Shown in pieces: positions 1 through 9,241 of a stretch of 64,000 nt of DNA; the first letter of the stretch is position 1; every line of letters begins with the position of its first letter. The position numbers and the translations under genes were made by a program. The notes beneath the pieces were generated by a model. The model had not been told where the DNA came from, did no database searches, and saw nothing but the letters and a program-made list of their open reading frames with translations. The DNA is from Marinobacter sp. BW6 (GTDB taxonomy: Bacteria; Pseudomonadota; Gammaproteobacteria; Pseudomonadales; Oleiphilaceae): assembly GCF_008107725.1 (NCBI RefSeq), contig NZ_VIRN01000068.1:289200-353199 (forward strand). Direction: 5' to 3'.

Positions 1-508
1 TTGCGGTCTCGCCCGATGCGGTTTGAAGGGTGATCGACCAGCCCTGAAGCTCTTTTCCCTGATGGTGCATGCTTTCCGTTGCTTCCAGGCGTGGGTCCAG
101 CCAGCCAAAACTGGCACTTTGTGACAGTATTGCCCATCTGTCACTCTCCTCGCCGGGCGTTCCCGAGAGCGCAGGGGCGTTTGGCAGGGAACGCCAGCTC
201 GGGCTGTCGGTATTGACCATAACGGTCTTGCCAGTAAACCTCAGAAAAGCCTCGTCTTGGGTTCCCAGCACTGTAATCGGGGTTTCGCCCCGATAGCTCA
301 ACAGGATGCCCGGGCGTGGGGCATCCAGGATCATGGCGTTCAAGCCCTGAATATTCGGCTGCACGGTAATGCGGGCCTGTACGATTTCAGAGGGAGCGCC
401 CTCTGCGTCAGGTGCCCCGTGTGCCCCTGCTGGCGCAGAGGCCATCAGGGGCAGCAGGCCGAACAAAGCCAGTGGCAACCGGCCAGTGCTGATTCGTCCG
501 CTTTTCAT
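1..508 (-). CDS. Secreted protein of unknown function, 3' part cut by window edge
   Basis: The frame opens with ATG at 508 and runs off the left edge after about 169 codons. GGGAG lies 7 bases before the ATG. The first 29 or so residues form a signal peptide (MKSGR, then a Leu/Ala-rich core ending near ASAPAGAHG), so the product is exported. The mature part has short beta-type motifs such as GILLSYRGETPITVLG, FLRF and WLDPRLE. They resemble membrane-anchored proteins of unknown function that I recall chiefly from actinobacteria; that resemblance is from memory. It starts 21 bases after the stop of the copper-oxidase-like gene on the same strand, so the two are probably cotranscribed and may be functionally linked. 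No catalytic motif was recognised and the C-terminus is not visible. Confidence 0.7.
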   Translation of the reverse strand, partial: MKSGRISTGRLPLALFGLLPLMASAPAGAHGAPDAEGAPSEIVQARITVQPNIQGLNAMILDAPRPGILLSYRGETPITVLGTQDEAFLRFTGKTVMVNTDSPSWRSLPNAPALSGTPGEESDRWAILSQSASFGWLDPRLEATESMHHQGKELQGWSITLQTASGETA

Positions 509-529
509 AACGTGACTCCCGTAGTCTGG

Positions 530-2782
530 TTAAAGAATCTCAAGTGTTGATTCGATAATTCCGTCGGCAGTCGTGGTGTCACCCGCCACCTGTGTTGGCG
601 CCATGCATTCGAGACTCTCATTGATCACGGTGATGGGAGCCGATACAGATGGCACCCTTCCTTCAGCAGTTTCTTTGCTCACGAACAGCATGTATTCGCC
701 GGCGGGGATCACGTTGTGGTTGTCTGGCATCTTCAGGGTCAGCTTGTTGCCATTGCCTCTTTCCATGATCAGTTCAATGGCGCGTTGGTCGCCATCAATC
801 ACATGGGTCATGACCGTCCGGCGAATCAGGAGCGCCTTGTCGATCTGGTCTGCCTGGTCAACCTTTATATTGAAGCGATCCCCAATGGTCAGGTTGCGCG
901 GCGCGCTCAGGATTTCCGGGCGGTCGTCACGCATGGCATAGGGTGGTGTGTAGATTTCAAAGCTGGGATCCCGTCCGTCATACGGCGCCAGACCGAAGTC
1001 CTGAAGATCGACGAAGGTCAGGTAGGCGGTGTTGATCGGCGAATGCCCGGCAATCATCACACGACCGTCTTCCATCAGTACGGCAGTGTTGTGATAAGTC
1101 CGTGCCCGGTGACCCGTTGCCATTTCAGTCCAGGTGCCAGTTTCCGGATCAAAACGCTCAGCCGTGCGAATAGGCCCTTCAAGGCCGGGCGCGACAACGC
1201 CATCGCGGTTGCCGCCGCTGAACACCATGACGCTGCCGTCTGGCATCAGAACATTGGTGCCATACCAGCGTGGCTGGTTAAGCGGACCAGTAAGGCGGGA
1301 TTCGTAGCCGATGTCATCGCCATTCGTGGTTATTCGGTCTATGCGGCTCTGGTCCGTGGGCAGGTAGCCGCCGGGATTGGTCAGCAGGGCGTAACTGGGC
1401 ACGCCACCGGCAGTCAAAAGCTCGACGTCGGTGTATTCGCCGTTGGCATTCGGTTTCAGAGGCAGCATGGTTGAAGAGGTGGAGCCGCGCATGCCGCCGG
1501 CAATGGCCATTCGGAGGTCTTCTTCTGAAATGCCCAGCTCTGCGCCGCTTTCCAGCAGATCAGACGGAGCTTCGAGGACATCGCCCAGAAGCGAGCCGAC
1601 CTGGTCCAGGGAAAGATTGGTGATATTCAGTGTGCTGCTGAGTTGACCCAGCCCGACTTCATCCAGTCTCAAGGGCAGTCCGGCATAGCCTATGTCGTTC
1701 CAGCGCTGGGTTGCGGGATTGTAGCTGGCGACAATGTTCCATAAGGCCTGGTCATAACCCTGGCCAAATGGATTGAATGCCTGGCCTCCGGCGTTATAGA
1801 GCACGTGACCGTTGGGCAGGAGATGCATGCGCGGGTAAAGCGGCAGCGACCTGTCTGCGGTAGAGGGGTTCTCTGTCCACGACCCCGCGCACGGGTTGTA
1901 GGTTTCCGTTTGAACCACGTTGCGACCGCTATTCAGCGGTTCATCCGGGTAGACCGGTTTCAGGAGCTTGGTGACGCCACTGGCAACAAAAACGTCGCCA
2001 TTGCCCAGGGTGACCAGCGACGGGTACCAGCGGCCGTAAGTCATGTCACCGCTCTGGCGCCAGGTGTTGGTCGCCTCATCGAATATCCGGGAATTCTTGA
2101 TGCCCTCCAATTCCGCGACACCCAGAGGCAGGCCGTCAATGCCGGGCTCCGAGTAATAGTCCGTACCGCCGACGGCCATGACATCGCCGTTTGCGAGGCC
2201 GATAACATCCGAGCAGAACAGGGCACCGTCGTTTTTACTGGTGTTATCAGCAGTATCAATCAAGCCGTCGAGTTCGGTGCCGTTGAGCAGGGTCTCGCTG
2301 TCATTGCCGTCCGGATTGGCGCCGGCATCCAATGGGGAGGGTTTGAGCCAGGATGGGTTGTCGCTTTCATCCAGCGACAATACCCGGGTCTGATCGTTGA
2401 CCGAGACTTCGCCGAATTCGGCGACGATTGACAGCTCGACGTTTTCGGTACCCTCGAGCGCATTCAGGTAGAGTAGGCGACCGTCTTTCAGCAGGGCCAT
2501 AGTACCTGCGGCCGGTTTGCACTCATCCATGCCATCGGCCCGGGTGATGCATTTTTCGTCGGTTTCAACAGCCTGACCGTCAACAATGATGGTCGGCTCC
2601 GCAAAAGGTTCGCTGAAGTAGCCTTTTGCCGGGTCTCTGTTCTGGTTCGTCTGCACTGTTGAATCATCGGTAGATGATCCGAGTAGTCCGCCAAGGAGCC
2701 CCGCGCTGGCCGAGGTGGCCCCTGCAGTGATGAGAAAGAGTGAACCGGTAAGCTGACACAAGCGATTGGAATTTCTGGACAT
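530..2782 (-). CDS. Secreted galactose/glyoxal oxidase-like radical copper oxidase (kelch propeller plus DUF1929)
   Basis: The 750-aa product has a signal peptide (about residues 1-27), a seven-bladed kelch-type propeller and a C-terminal DUF1929 immunoglobulin-like domain. The residues that build the copper-radical site of galactose oxidase can be matched by motif. Cys190 lies in GALFCSDVIG and Tyr253 in GRWYPSLVTLGNG, the Cys-Tyr cofactor pair. Tyr563-His564 lie in RTYHNTAVLMEDGR, and His660 in MTHVIDGDQRAIEL. An active AA5-type enzyme that oxidises an alcohol or aldehyde to make H2O2 is therefore likely; the substrate is unknown. Residues about 370-440 look like an extra helical insertion in the propeller. 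AGGAGG lies 5 bases before the ATG. It is the first gene of a likely two-gene operon with the secreted protein at 1-508. Confidence 0.82.
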   Translation of the reverse strand: MSRNSNRLCQLTGSLFLITAGATSASAGLLGGLLGSSTDDSTVQTNQNRDPAKGYFSEPFAEPTIIVDGQAVETDEKCITRADGMDECKPAAGTMALLKDGRLLYLNALEGTENVELSIVAEFGEVSVNDQTRVLSLDESDNPSWLKPSPLDAGANPDGNDSETLLNGTELDGLIDTADNTSKNDGALFCSDVIGLANGDVMAVGGTDYYSEPGIDGLPLGVAELEGIKNSRIFDEATNTWRQSGDMTYGRWYPSLVTLGNGDVFVASGVTKLLKPVYPDEPLNSGRNVVQTETYNPCAGSWTENPSTADRSLPLYPRMHLLPNGHVLYNAGGQAFNPFGQGYDQALWNIVASYNPATQRWNDIGYAGLPLRLDEVGLGQLSSTLNITNLSLDQVGSLLGDVLEAPSDLLESGAELGISEEDLRMAIAGGMRGSTSSTMLPLKPNANGEYTDVELLTAGGVPSYALLTNPGGYLPTDQSRIDRITTNGDDIGYESRLTGPLNQPRWYGTNVLMPDGSVMVFSGGNRDGVVAPGLEGPIRTAERFDPETGTWTEMATGHRARTYHNTAVLMEDGRVMIAGHSPINTAYLTFVDLQDFGLAPYDGRDPSFEIYTPPYAMRDDRPEILSAPRNLTIGDRFNIKVDQADQIDKALLIRRTVMTHVIDGDQRAIELIMERGNGNKLTLKMPDNHNVIPAGEYMLFVSKETAEGRVPSVSAPITVINESLECMAPTQVAGDTTTADGIIESTLEIL

Positions 2783-2887
2783 GAAGTCCTCCTGATCTTG
2801 TTGTTGTCGAAGCGGGATGTGGTATCCCGCTTGCAGAAACGGATCAGGGGCTTCAAAAGTTGCAGTGATTGTAAAAAAAATTGAAAT

Positions 2888-4906
2888 TTACAGGCCGAGG
2901 TCGCCCAGAAGGGCACTGAGAGTCGCTTTTCCCTTTTTCTGATTGGCTTCCACATCCAGGTCGCCGGTACCTTCCCACTTGAGATCTTCTTCGGGCAGCT
3001 CATCAAGAAACCGGCTCGGGATGGTTTCCAGTTTTTCCCCATACTGTTTCCGGGTAGCCGCATAGGTCAGCGTCAGCGTTTCCCGGGCGCGGGTAATGCC
3101 CACGTACATCAGTCGCCGCTCTTCCTCGATGTTGCCTTCCTCGATGCTGCTTCGGTGGGGCAGGATTTCTTCCTCAAGCCCCATGATGAATACATGGGGG
3201 AATTCCAGGCCCTTGGAAGCGTGCAGGGTGAGCAGCTGAACCTTGTCGCTGTCGTCGTCCTCTTCCCGCTGTTCCATCATGTCCCGAAGGATCAGTTTGG
3301 TGATGGCATCCTCGATGCCGAGCTCATCGGCCGTGCCCTTGCCGTCATCAAGCATGCGCTGGATGGATTCCACCAGATACCAGATGTTCTCCATCCTTCG
3401 CTCGGCCTGCTTTGGGGTGCCGGAGTGCTGGTGCAGCCACTCCTCGTATTCGATGTCCGTGAACAGTTGCTTGATCACCGGTATCGGATTCTCGCTGTGC
3501 AATCGCTCGCAGGTGGCATCTACCCAGTGAGCGAAACGCCGGAGACGGTCCAGGCCCTTCTCGGTCACGTGGGTCTCTGCCCCCATGTCACCCAGGGCCT
3601 TGAACAGGCTGATATTTCGAGAGCGAGAATAGTGGCTGAGCTGTTCAAGGGTGCGCGGGCCGATTTCCCGGCGCGGCACGTTCACCACTCGAAGGAAGGC
3701 AGCGTTGTCGTCGGGATTGATCAGCAGGCGCAGGTAGGACATGGCGTCCTTGATCTCGTTCTTCGAGAAAAACGACTGGCCGCCGGAGATGCGGTAGGGG
3801 ATCTGGTAGGCCTGCAGCTTCATTTCCAGCAGTCGTGCCTGGTGGTTACCCCGATAAAGCACGGCAAAGTCCCGGAAATCGAGGCCTTTCTTCAGCTTCT
3901 GGTCGAGGATCTCGGTGGCCACCCGGTCGGTTTCCGCGTCTTCGTTGCGGCAACGGACAATCCGGATTTCCTCGCCGATGGTGTGATCACTCCACAGGGC
4001 CTTCTCGAACACATGGGGGTTGTTGGCGATCACGGTGTTGGCGCTTCGCAGGATCCTGGCCGTAGAACGGTAATTCTGCTCAAGCTTGACGATTTTCAGG
4101 CTAGGGAAGTCTTCCTTCAACTGGGCCAGGTTTTCCGGTCGAGCGCCACGCCAGGCATAGATGGACTGATCATCATCGCCGACCACCGTGAACGCGGCCC
4201 GCTCTGCCACCAGCAGTTTAACCAGTTCGTACTGGCACACGTTGGTGTCCTGGTATTCATCCACCAGCATGTAGCGGATCTTGCGGCGCCACTTGGCCAA
4301 CACGTCCGGGTGCGAGCGGAACAGCATCACCGGCAGCAGGATGAGGTCGTCGAAATCGACCGCGTTGTAGGCCTTCAGGTATTCGTTGTATTTCTTGTAG
4401 ATGATGGCGATGCGCTGTTCCCGGTCATCCGCCGCCTTGCTCAAGGCCTCGGCCGGCCCCCGCATGGCGTTTTTCCAGGAGGAGATGGTCATCTGGATGT
4501 CGTTGAGCTCGTCCCCGGCCTCGGCGCTGGCTTCCCGGAGCATCAGATCTTGTAACAGGGCCTTGGCATCCTCGGCATCGAAGATGGAAAAACCGGGGTG
4601 GTAACCGAGATGCGTGTGCTCTTCCCGGATCATATTGAGGCCAAGATTATGAAAAGTGGATACAATCAGGCCCCGGGTCAGCTTTCTGTCGACGATTCGG
4701 CCAACCCGCTCCTTCATTTCCCGGGCGGCCTTGTTGGTGAAGGTGACTGCAGCAATATGACGCCCCGGGATTCCGAGCTGCTCGATCAGGTAGGCAATCT
4801 TGCGGGTAATCACGCTGGTCTTGCCGCTGCCTGCGCCGGCGAGTACCAGCATTGGGCCATCGGCATAGCGGACTGCTTCGCTTTGTCTCGGGTTGAGCTT
4901 GTTCAC
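2888..4906 (-). CDS. rep: ATP-dependent DNA helicase Rep
   Basis: This is a superfamily 1A 3'-5' helicase of 672 aa, almost the length of E. coli Rep (673). It moves replication forks past bound proteins and helps restart them. Visible motifs are Walker A AGAGSGKTSVIT near residue 22, TFTNKAAREMKERV, DEYQDTN (motif II), GDDDQSIYAWRGA (motif III), QNYRSTARIL (motif IV), TLHASKGLEFPHVF (motif V) and VGITRARETL (motif VI). The start is GTG at 4906, because the conserved N-terminus (KLNPRQSEAV) begins directly after it. It is divergent from the GGDEF-EAL gene at 5050, an arrangement I also recall in Pseudomonas. UvrD and PcrA are the alternatives, but the length and the lack of a long C-terminal tail favour Rep. 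Confidence 0.93.
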   Translation of the reverse strand: MNKLNPRQSEAVRYADGPMLVLAGAGSGKTSVITRKIAYLIEQLGIPGRHIAAVTFTNKAAREMKERVGRIVDRKLTRGLIVSTFHNLGLNMIREEHTHLGYHPGFSIFDAEDAKALLQDLMLREASAEAGDELNDIQMTISSWKNAMRGPAEALSKAADDREQRIAIIYKKYNEYLKAYNAVDFDDLILLPVMLFRSHPDVLAKWRRKIRYMLVDEYQDTNVCQYELVKLLVAERAAFTVVGDDDQSIYAWRGARPENLAQLKEDFPSLKIVKLEQNYRSTARILRSANTVIANNPHVFEKALWSDHTIGEEIRIVRCRNEDAETDRVATEILDQKLKKGLDFRDFAVLYRGNHQARLLEMKLQAYQIPYRISGGQSFFSKNEIKDAMSYLRLLINPDDNAAFLRVVNVPRREIGPRTLEQLSHYSRSRNISLFKALGDMGAETHVTEKGLDRLRRFAHWVDATCERLHSENPIPVIKQLFTDIEYEEWLHQHSGTPKQAERRMENIWYLVESIQRMLDDGKGTADELGIEDAITKLILRDMMEQREEDDDSDKVQLLTLHASKGLEFPHVFIMGLEEEILPHRSSIEEGNIEEERRLMYVGITRARETLTLTYAATRKQYGEKLETIPSRFLDELPEEDLKWEGTGDLDVEANQKKGKATLSALLGDLGL

Positions 4907-5049
4907 AAATAAATGGCCAGAATGGAACGAAATGGGGATAACCGACGTGGGATTATTCTACACCAGACAGAGTTACTGTACCTTGAGGATCTATAGACTA
5001 TGATTATGGGAACGGACTAGGTTGTTCACGCATAAATGGATCCTGCTTG

Positions 5050-6786
5050 ATGACACTGCCACTGGAAACCATGAGGCCCGGACAATTGCGCCTGTTGGTC
5101 CTGACACCAGATTACGCTGATTTTCTCTGGCTGAATGCTCTTCTGGCGGGTGACGTCGAAATCAGTGCGGACGCGACCTGGTGCCCGGATCTGATCGATT
5201 GTGATGACCTGATCCGAAACGCCAGTTTTGATGTCATCGTCTGGGATTGCGTGTTCCATGGTGGCTCCGAAGCTTCCTTCCTGCAGTACCTGGCTGTCGC
5301 CAGCAATGAAAAGCCCGTATTGGCCCTGAGTGCCGAGCTGCCGATGGAGCGCGCACCAGAGCTGCTGGCTGCCGGCGCGGCCGATTACCTTTGTCGTCAA
5401 ACCCTGGACCACTGGAATTTCCGTCGGGCCGTCAAGTGCCTGTGGTATCGGGATCAGTTGTCCGAGTCCGCCCACGGCCAACTGGGCCGCGAAGTGGCCA
5501 CCGGATTTATCAACCGGGACCTGTTCTTCGATCGTCTTCAGCAAGCGCTTCTGCGGGCCGAGCGCGCGAGCCATCGGCTGGCCTTGTTGCACCTCAATAT
5601 CGATGACTTCCGCAGCATTAACGAGTCGTTTGGCTATCAGAAAAGTGACCAGTTGATGATGAAACTGGCAGAGCGGCTTCGTCATTCTCTCAGGCGCGTC
5701 GATTCGCTGATGCGTATCGGGGGTGACGAGCTGGCCATTATTGTCGAAAAGGTCGAGGACTCCCTCGATATCACCCAGATTATCCGCAAGGTGGTTAACG
5801 CTCTTGATGAGCCGGTTACCATTGATGGCCAGACAGTAGTGGTCAGTGCCAGCCTTGGCGTCGCAACCTACCCGGAAGCCGGCGATAGCGCCGAAAATCT
5901 GTTGCGCCGGGCCAACCGTGCCATGTTCGAAGCCAAGCGTGACCCGGGCACCAGCTACCGTTTCTATGACCGCCAGTTGCACATTTCCGCCGGGTACCAG
6001 CTTCGCCTGGAGGCGGATCTCCGCAATGCCTTACGTGGTAAGGAGTTGGAGCTTTACTACCAGCCCAGGATTGATCTGGCCACAGAGGAAGTTCGGGGCG
6101 TGGAATGCCTACTGCGCTGGAATCATCCAGAGCGGGGGTTGGTAGGGCCCGACGAATTCATCCCGGTAGCTGAACGCAGTGGGCTGATCGTACCTATTGG
6201 TTACTGGGTGATTGAGCAGGCCTGCAAACGCCTGCAGGAGTCGGCCGAACTTGGCTTCCCCGGACTGGTGTTTGCCGTCAATCTCTCGTTCCGTCAGTTT
6301 CACGATCGAAAGATGACCGAGACCATTTTCCGCATCATCTTCAATGCCAATGTAGACACCAGCCTGCTGGAGCTGGAGCTGACCGAGAGTGCCATGATGC
6401 ACGACCCCGAGTATGCCCAGCGCTGCCTGCGGGAGTTAAACCAGCTGGGTATCAGCTTCGCGCTGGACGACTTTGGAACCGGCTTTTCCTCACTGAGTAA
6501 TCTTCAGCATCTGCCGATCTCGCTGGTGAAAATCGACAAGTCGTTCGTTCAGGAGCTGGGCAATTCGGCAGACGCCGAACATATTATCCGGGCCATTATC
6601 AGTCTGGCCCACAGCCTTCAGATCAGCGTGGTGGCCGAAGGCGTGGAGACCGAAGGCCAACTGGAGTTTTTGCGCCAGCAGCATTGCGATGAAATTCAGG
6701 GCTATTACTATGCCCGTCCCATGCCCTGGGCTGATCTTGTGCAATTCCTGAACAAGCGGGGCCAGGCCGCTTGCCTGCAGCAGTAA
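5050..6786 (+). CDS. GGDEF-EAL protein with degenerate receiver-like N-terminus (ProE-like)
   Basis: The product is about 578 aa in three parts. A receiver-like alpha/beta domain (about 1-130; DVIVWDCVF could hold the phospho-Asp) is followed by a GGDEF domain and an EAL domain. The GGDEF signature reads GGDEL (residues 224-228) with an RxxD (RRVD) upstream, so cyclase activity is doubtful. The EAL signature reads ECLLR (Glu352), but [14 protein letters not shown], the Lys of [15 protein letters not shown] and the late QGYY motif are all present. Phosphodiesterase activity on cyclic di-GMP is therefore likely. In P. aeruginosa the gene beside rep encodes the phosphodiesterase ProE (PA5295), from memory. 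A TTG lies directly before this ATG and could also be used. Confidence 0.85.
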   Translation: MTLPLETMRPGQLRLLVLTPDYADFLWLNALLAGDVEISADATWCPDLIDCDDLIRNASFDVIVWDCVFHGGSEASFLQYLAVASNEKPVLALSAELPMERAPELLAAGAADYLCRQTLDHWNFRRAVKCLWYRDQLSESAHGQLGREVATGFINRDLFFDRLQQALLRAERASHRLALLHLNIDDFRSINESFGYQKSDQLMMKLAERLRHSLRRVDSLMRIGGDELAIIVEKVEDSLDITQIIRKVVNALDEPVTIDGQTVVVSASLGVATYPEAGDSAENLLRRANRAMFEAKRDPGTSYRFYDRQLHISAGYQLRLEADLRNALRGKELELYYQPRIDLATEEVRGVECLLRWNHPERGLVGPDEFIPVAERSGLIVPIGYWVIEQACKRLQESAELGFPGLVFAVNLSFRQFHDRKMTETIFRIIFNANVDTSLLELELTESAMMHDPEYAQRCLRELNQLGISFALDDFGTGFSSLSNLQHLPISLVKIDKSFVQELGNSADAEHIIRAIISLAHSLQISVVAEGVETEGQLEFLRQQHCDEIQGYYYARPMPWADLVQFLNKRGQAACLQQ

Positions 6787-6835
6787 GCCGCTGTACCTTT
6801 GCTGGTTTATTGGCAAAGCATCAAACAGAGGTTGC

Positions 6836-9175
6836 ATGAACAGTATCTCCAGGCGTATCGCCGAGGAACTCGGTGTCCGCGAGCAACAGGTTAATGCCAC
6901 CGTTGCCCTGCTCGACGAGGGCGCGACCGTTCCGTTTATTGCCCGTTACCGTAAAGAGATCACAGGCTCACTGGACGACAGCCAGCTGAGGAACCTGGAA
7001 GAGCGTCTGCGCTATTTGCGGGAACTGGAAGACCGTCGTGCCACCATCCTCAAGAGTATCGAGGAGCAGGGCAAGCTGACTGACGAACTCAAGTCCACCA
7101 TCCAGGATGCCGACACCAAGAACCGTCTGGAAGACCTTTACCTGCCCTATAAACCCAAGCGTCGGACCAAGGCCCAGATTGCCCGGGAAGCCGGCCTGGA
7201 ACCGCTGGCTGATGCGCTTTACGACGATCCGACCCTGGACCCTGAAGCGACTGCCCAGGGTTACCTGAACAAAGAAGCAGGCGTTGAAGATACCAAAGCT
7301 GCCCTGGATGGCGCCCGCTACATACTGATGGAGCGCTTTGCCGAGGATGCCGAACTGCTGGGCAGCTTGCGGGACTTCATTTGGCAGGAAGGCCAGTTGA
7401 AAGTCACCGTGGTGGAAGGCAAGGAAAACGAAGGCGCCAAGTTCCGGGATTATTTCGACCACGTCGAGCCTCTGAAAAAGGTCCCGTCCCATCGAGCTCT
7501 GGCTATCCTTCGGGGCCGGAACGAGGGTGTTCTCGGCTATACCATCGTGGTCGGGGATGCCGATGACGACCGACGTGCGCCCCATCCGGCTGAACAGCGC
7601 ATCGCTGCCCGCTGGAATATCCGGGACAACGGCCGTGCCGCCGACAAATGGCTCTCGGACGTGGTGCGCTGGACCTGGCGAGTGAAACTTTCCACCCAGA
7701 TTGAAACCGATCTCATGGCACAGGTCCGCGAAGCGGCGGAAACCGAAGCCATCAACGTGTTCGCCGCCAACCTCAAGGATCTTCTGCTGCTTGCGCCGGC
7801 CGGTCCACGTCCGACCCTGGGCCTGGATCCAGGGCTACGCACCGGTGTGAAAGTGGCTGTTATCGATGGCACTGGTCAGGTGGCCGGCCATGGCGCCATC
7901 TTTCCCCACGCGCCGCAGAACCAGTGGGACCGTTCCATTGAGCAACTGGCGGCCTGGTGTCGGGAATACAGGATCGAACTGGTGGCCATTGGTAATGGCA
8001 CCGCTTCCCGGGAGACGGAGAAGCTGGTCGGCGACCTTAGCAAGCGTTACCCCGAGCTGAAGCTGGCCCGGATCGTGGTCAGTGAGTCCGGCGCCTCGAT
8101 CTATTCAGCATCCGAGTTTGCCTCCAAAGAACTGCCCGATCTGGATGTCACCATCCGTGGCGCGGTATCCATCGCCCGCCGGCTGCAGGATCCGCTGGCG
8201 GAGCTGGTAAAGATCGAGCCGAAATCCATCGGGGTAGGGCAGTACCAGCACGATGTCTCGCAGGTGCAGCTGTCCCGAAGCCTGGATGCCGTGGTAGAAG
8301 ACTGTGTGAACGGCGTGGGCGTGGATCTGAACACGGCCTCAGCGCCATTGCTGGCCAGGGTTTCCGGCCTGAACCACACCATTGCCCAGAACATCATTGA
8401 GTTCCGCAACCAGAACGGCATGTTCCGCAACCGGAAACAGCTGCTCAAGGTCACCCGGCTCGGTGACCGCACGTTCGAACAGGCGGCGGGCTTTCTGCGC
8501 ATCGCCGGCGGCGAGAATCCCCTGGACCGGTCATCTGTGCACCCGGAAGCCTATGGCGTGGTCGAGGCCATCGCCAGGAAAAATAATCGCGAAGTGGGCG
8601 ATATCGTCGGCGATTCTTCTTTCCTGCGTGGTCTGAATCCCCAGGATTACGTAACAGAACAGTTCGGTTTGCCGACTATCAAAGACATCATTTCGGAACT
8701 GGAGAAACCGGGCCGGGATCCGCGCCCGGAGTTCAAGTTTGCCAGCTTCGAGGAGGGCGTTGAGACCCTCAATGATCTCAAGCCCGGGATGGTGCTGGAA
8801 GGCTCGGTGACCAACGTCACCAATTTCGGCGCGTTCGTAGATATTGGCGTGCATCAGGACGGCCTCGTGCATATTTCTGCGCTGTCCCACACGTTTGTCA
8901 AAGATCCCCGTGAGGTGGTCAAGGCCGGGGATATCGTCAAGGTCAAGGTGATGGATGTGGATATCCCGCGCAAGCGAATTGCCCTGACCATGCGTATGGA
9001 TGATCAGCCCGGCGAGAAAAATGAGAGCAAGCCGATGGCTGCTAATCGCACCGGGGCCAGCCGCAAGGGCGGTAACCGGAACGCCAGCAGTGGCGGTTCC
9101 GGCCAGAAATCCCCCCAGGGCGCGATGGCTGGTGCGCTGGCCCAGGCACTTGCCTCGGCGCGCAAAGACAGCTGA
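6836..9175 (+). CDS. tex: Tex family S1 RNA-binding transcription accessory protein
   Basis: Tex/YhgF is a conserved nucleic-acid-binding protein associated with the transcription machinery. The 779-aa product shows the full family architecture. A helical Tex N-terminal region begins [20 protein letters not shown] YqgF/RNase H-like domain starts near residue 327 ([17 protein letters not shown]). Helix-hairpin-helix repeats follow (about 490-560, with [17 protein letters not shown]), and an S1 domain lies near 650-720 ([16 protein letters not shown]). The last 60 or so residues are a low-complexity Gly/Ser/Ala/Lys tail. The ATG at 6836 follows an AGAGG. It lies 49 bases after the GGDEF-EAL gene and just before gshA, so all three may share transcription. 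Confidence 0.95.
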   Translation: MNSISRRIAEELGVREQQVNATVALLDEGATVPFIARYRKEITGSLDDSQLRNLEERLRYLRELEDRRATILKSIEEQGKLTDELKSTIQDADTKNRLEDLYLPYKPKRRTKAQIAREAGLEPLADALYDDPTLDPEATAQGYLNKEAGVEDTKAALDGARYILMERFAEDAELLGSLRDFIWQEGQLKVTVVEGKENEGAKFRDYFDHVEPLKKVPSHRALAILRGRNEGVLGYTIVVGDADDDRRAPHPAEQRIAARWNIRDNGRAADKWLSDVVRWTWRVKLSTQIETDLMAQVREAAETEAINVFAANLKDLLLLAPAGPRPTLGLDPGLRTGVKVAVIDGTGQVAGHGAIFPHAPQNQWDRSIEQLAAWCREYRIELVAIGNGTASRETEKLVGDLSKRYPELKLARIVVSESGASIYSASEFASKELPDLDVTIRGAVSIARRLQDPLAELVKIEPKSIGVGQYQHDVSQVQLSRSLDAVVEDCVNGVGVDLNTASAPLLARVSGLNHTIAQNIIEFRNQNGMFRNRKQLLKVTRLGDRTFEQAAGFLRIAGGENPLDRSSVHPEAYGVVEAIARKNNREVGDIVGDSSFLRGLNPQDYVTEQFGLPTIKDIISELEKPGRDPRPEFKFASFEEGVETLNDLKPGMVLEGSVTNVTNFGAFVDIGVHQDGLVHISALSHTFVKDPREVVKAGDIVKVKVMDVDIPRKRIALTMRMDDQPGEKNESKPMAANRTGASRKGGNRNASSGGSGQKSPQGAMAGALAQALASARKDS

Positions 9176-9241
9176 CGGGCATACAATCTTTTCATCGGCC
9201 GGTTGTGCAAAAGAGCAAACCGGCCGCAGCAGGAGTCGACC

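Noticed and set aside
3155..4555. 466-codon open frame opposite rep
   Set aside because: Rep carries all superfamily 1 helicase motifs here; the opposite frame has no recognisable domain.
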